33,536 nucleotides of DNA from Temnopleurus reevesii. Taxonomy: Eukaryota; Echinodermata; Echinoidea; Temnopleuroida; Temnopleuridae. Numbering within the stretch: position 1 is the stretch's first letter; each line of letters starts with the position of its first letter. Location of the stretch: assembly GCA_036244855.1 (NCBI GenBank), contig BQKZ01000956.1, positions 97,242 through 130,777 of the forward strand, read 5' to 3'. The notes beneath the pieces were generated by a model. That model was not told where the DNA came from. It saw only the letters and a list, made by a program, of their open reading frames with translations, and did no database searches. Position numbers and translations under genes: made by a program. Positions 30,508-33,536 of the stretch are shown piece by piece.

Positions 30508-32220
30508 CTAGGGATAAACATCATAAATACTTGGTTAAATTACATTTCGAATGTACATGAATGGGAATGATGCGAGAAAGTTGGAATAAATGGAAATACA
30601 AATCCTAATCTTCAATGGTGCACAGTTCAAACAACAATAATAATAATTTGTATGAGTCACACAGGGGTAATTGACATATAATTTTGGCATCTTTCGCAAA
30701 AGAAAGGAATTGAGGTCATTGGATAAATGATTTCAGCAAGTCCACCCTCAAAGTGATAGAGATTTTGTTTTTTGTTTGTTTTTTTTTTAAATTTCACTGT
30801 AATCAGACCACTATGATCATTATTTGCTGTTGACTAAGAACTCTTTTACATGGAAGACTCTTTGCTGATGCGCTAAGTGTGCAATGTCTCACTTATGTAA
30901 CACCATTCTTTTTTTCTGTTACAGATCATTTTCCATGGTAAAAAAATCAAAGCTAAAAAGTAAACTCATGGTCATGGCATTATAAGATTATTGAGTACAC
31001 TTCCAAACTTCCAGTAAAAATAACAAATAGGCGTGCCACAGATACCGGTACTTTAGCTTTTAATACTTGACATTGCTTGTATATTTATCGAAACTGATAC
31101 CAATTATATTATAGTCAGGTGTGCCACCCATGAAGAATTCTTTTGGGAGACTGTTTTTAAGCGATGACTTACACTTAACATTGAATATATTTGAATTTCA
31201 CTGCCATTAAATTTGGATGCCTGTATTGTCATGAAATCTATGGAGATAAATCAGGAATCTGGCAGCTGAGCGCAAGTCTATGGAGGGGTGGACTATTTCA
31301 AGAGAATGCCGATATTAAAGCAATCATTAACTTTTTAGGCCTTAACATTATATGGCAATACATGTATCATGATATATTACACCTGTCTATTTCAGTGACT
31401 CATTGACACTGGTGCCTCTTTAGCACCATCATCGAGTTTGGTGATACTAATATTATTATGGAATGGGCCTCCTCCTCTGCGCCGAGATGCTCATCTGCAC
31501 TCCACCTACACAATATAACTCACGCCAGTCACACACTCAATGAAATGAAGACTTATTGTTAAAAATCACCACCTGCGCGTAAAGTGAATGGTACATGCAG
31601 AGAAGGATGCCAAATATTCTAAACTGCAAAAATGAGAAGGGTGTACATTTCATTGGAAATCACATTGTTCTTGCTCAGATTATTCTTGTGATAACATCAG
31701 ATTAAAATTTGTTAGGATATTCATTGACTTCAAGCTTTTTTTAGGCTGAAACTGTAACTATTGTAAGTTAGGTGTGCAGGTAAAATTTTAAATTTTAACG
31801 TTGTTGAGGCTAAATCGGAAGATAAATTTGAAGAACTGCTGGACAAACACTGTTGGGCAAAAGATTTAAAACCTTCGATCCTCATCGCACATGAAGTACT
31901 GTTAAATAGTTTAACTGTTAATCTCATATATAACCTGACGTCAAGACCGGAATTACCACAGGAGAGATCCTTCTTTTCCGTACCAGATTTGATGTGATGA
32001 TATAACGTTAGTTAGACCTAGGCTAACTTAGACCTCCCCTCATAACAAATAAATACTATATGTTAGATTTCCATACACTTCTTACTTACACGCAACTCCT
32101 GCGCATACAGCGTTACAAAAGAAATGTCAAGATAGCATGATTTGGCGGCATGTATATGAGAAGATACGAGTCGGATGACAAATGGACCTGGACGGTGTTT
32201 CATTTAGATAAGAAATAATA
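30508..32220 (-). other. Probable 5' UTR intron of NEK11
   Basis: AT-rich, no coding exon seen. A perfect TGACGTCA lies at 31936-31943. Open frames of 60-70 codons here look like chance. Confidence 0.45.
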
Positions 32221-32228
32221 ATAATAAT

Positions 32229-32346
32229 TTAATAACGACTTTAAGTTCGACTAATAGTAATACCAGTTCTTCGCTGAATGCGCATAATAGTGTGAACAAT
32301 TACGCACAAGAACTGATACCAGTCGAACGTAAAGTCGTTCTTAAAG
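32229..32346. mobile_element. Foldback element (family F)
   Basis: Inverted ends TAACGACTTTAAGTTCGACT and AGTCGAACGTAAAGTCGTTC, with ACCAGTTCTT/AAGAACTGAT inside. About 118 bp, no coding capacity. Confidence 0.75.
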
Positions 32347-32720
32347 TTTTTTTTATCTTGTTTTTTCCAGTACATCCGATATTACAGGTAATAAAAATAG
32401 TCTACCCCTCCATTGACTTGCATTCATTTAGTCAGCGCAGCAGTAGACTAATGGAATTTCCATAGAAATTGTACCGGTATACAAAAGAGACGCGTGTGGG
32501 ACTAGAACTTAGTTAAGGCTTACACGAGATGGCCGATTTTGCCACATTAATGATTAAATGAAGTTATGGAGTGAACAGAAAATGATAAATGATAGGTGAC
32601 ACCGGTAGGCGGTACATTTGTCATTTTGGCATTATCTTCTTATCTCATCTCTCCATACACTACCGCCTGTTTCGTCATTGCTGGCAACAGATAGCCTCTC
32701 GGCTCTCACAGTGACTTTAT

Positions 32721-32886
32721 GGGGTGTTGCTCAAAATCAACTGCAACTTTGCAAATTATAACGCGCATTTTCATTCGCGCGTGGTGCGCGCATTTAATAA
32801 GACGGGCATGAAACAATGATTTTTGATTGGCGCGTTCCGATCAACTGCAACTTGCAATCAATTGCAACTTTTGAGCAACACCCCCT
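32721..32886 (+). mobile_element. Foldback family A, copy 7
   Basis: GGGGTGTTGCTCAAAATCAA at the left, AACTTTTGAGCAACACCCCC at the right, with the ACGCGCATTTTCATTCGCGC core. TTA lies on both flanks. Confidence 0.88.
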
Positions 32887-33067
32887 TACTACAGTACTAG
32901 TACTAGTCTGAAAAAAAGTGACAAGGGACACTGACACATGTACAGACAGCGACACAAAATTGGTGGTGACAGAGGCCGTCACTTTTACTGTTGCAAACTT
33001 TTTAATTGCTGAATAAATAATAATAAAGTGAATTTGTGGAAATAGATGGACATTGGTTGGATTTGGT

Positions 33068-33116
33068 CCATGGCCATGATGGGCATGGCCATGGGCATGG
33101 CCATGGCATGGCCCAT
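33068..33116. repeat. CATGGC-rich palindromic repeat
   Basis: Overlapping GGCCATG/CATGGCC units form several local palindromes in about 50 bp. Confidence 0.8.
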
Positions 33117-33221
33117 TAATAATGGCATTTTAAAGACAAGTCACAAATTAAACTTGCACTGCCAATTTGGCAATTGCTCTCTTTCCTTTCTTAAAGTTAA
33201 ATTCAAACAAATATTCACCTG

Positions 33222-33299
33222 AGTGAGATCGAGCACAGAGATTCCTGATGAGAGATTCTCAGTTAATGTCTCTATCCCTCTCGCAATCCACTGAGCTAC
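33222..33299 (-). mobile_element. Possible tRNA-like SINE head fragment
   Basis: On the - strand TAGCTCAGTGG (33298-33288) is a pol III box A. A weak box-B-like GTGCTCGATCTCAC follows about 60 nt later. No full cloverleaf is supported. Confidence 0.3.
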
Positions 33300-33367
33300 A
33301 AATCATCCATAATTAATTTCCTGTTCTCTTTCTAATTCTATTTCTGTTGTTTTGTGTTACAACTTAC

Positions 33368-33536
33368 ATGGAGGCTGCCATGTTTACCACAAACCTAGCC
33401 GTTTCCGCGCGTGCGTCGTGCGTGTGCGTTGTGCGGGTTTTTTTTTCGGAGCACGTAATTCGGGTGACGTGATTCGTGAGCGAGCGAGCGGGTTCTCTCA
33501 AAGATCGACCGCAACAGCACCGGCGTAGGAGGAGTT
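33368..33536 (-). promoter_or_regulatory. NEK11: CpG-rich region: candidate NEK11 promoter and noncoding exon
   Basis: The only CpG-dense block at this end of the window (CGCGCGTGCGTCGTGCG, CGAGCGAGCG). On the - strand it leads to a strong donor CTCCAT|GTAAGT at 33368/33367, fitting a 5' UTR exon that would splice to 30507. It also holds a CRE-like GTGACGTGA. A divergent + strand gene beyond the window edge cannot be excluded. Confidence 0.45.

Noticed and set aside
1..33536. CRISPR arrays, bacterial operons or integrated phage
   Set aside because: Spliced genes, animal protein families, SINEs and microsatellites show eukaryotic nuclear DNA; no array-like repeat-spacer pattern was seen.

Overview
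This is a window of nuclear genomic DNA from an invertebrate animal. It has spliced genes with GT..AG introns, AT-rich introns full of small foldback (MITE-like) elements, tRNA-derived SINEs and microsatellites, and several assembly gaps. The style fits a highly polymorphic marine invertebrate, echinoderm-like at a guess; the sequence does not fix the species.

Two protein genes are recognisable, lying tail to tail. On the + strand, about 3.7-9.4 kb holds the 5' part of WRNIP1: a noncoding first exon candidate, then four coding exons giving 535 codons with a UBZ4 zinc finger, a long Lys/Ser-rich linker and most of an AAA+ ATPase. The gene stops at a one-base assembly join (N at 9415), and its C-terminal part is not found in the window. 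On the - strand, about 33.4-19.2 kb holds a complete-looking NEK11 (NIMA-related kinase): a noncoding first exon candidate, 13 visible coding exons, a kinase domain, a basic/coiled-coil region, a Ser/Lys/Pro-rich linker, an acidic SDSEP repeat and a conserved-looking C-terminal tail. An 852-N gap probably hides one more exon. Both families act in the DNA-damage and replication-stress response.

From 9.4 to 19.2 kb there is no confident gene. It holds a 17-bp minisatellite, GAT/ATC and AAAT microsatellites, several foldback elements (one nested in another), two SINEs, and a 1.1-kb contig that looks misplaced because the contigs on both sides of it share a perfect 44-bp end. That contig carries two Ser/Arg-rich exon-like stretches unrelated to WRNIP1 or NEK11.

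The most unusual structure is in NEK11 around the catalytic loop and activation segment. The 3' half of one kinase exon is repeated in tandem at about 170 bp (three divergent extra copies plus the gapped real one), and two decayed copies of the same exon's catalytic-loop half lie in the preceding intron. The P+1 loop of the real exon is lost at a one-base N join, with exactly 43 nt predicted missing.
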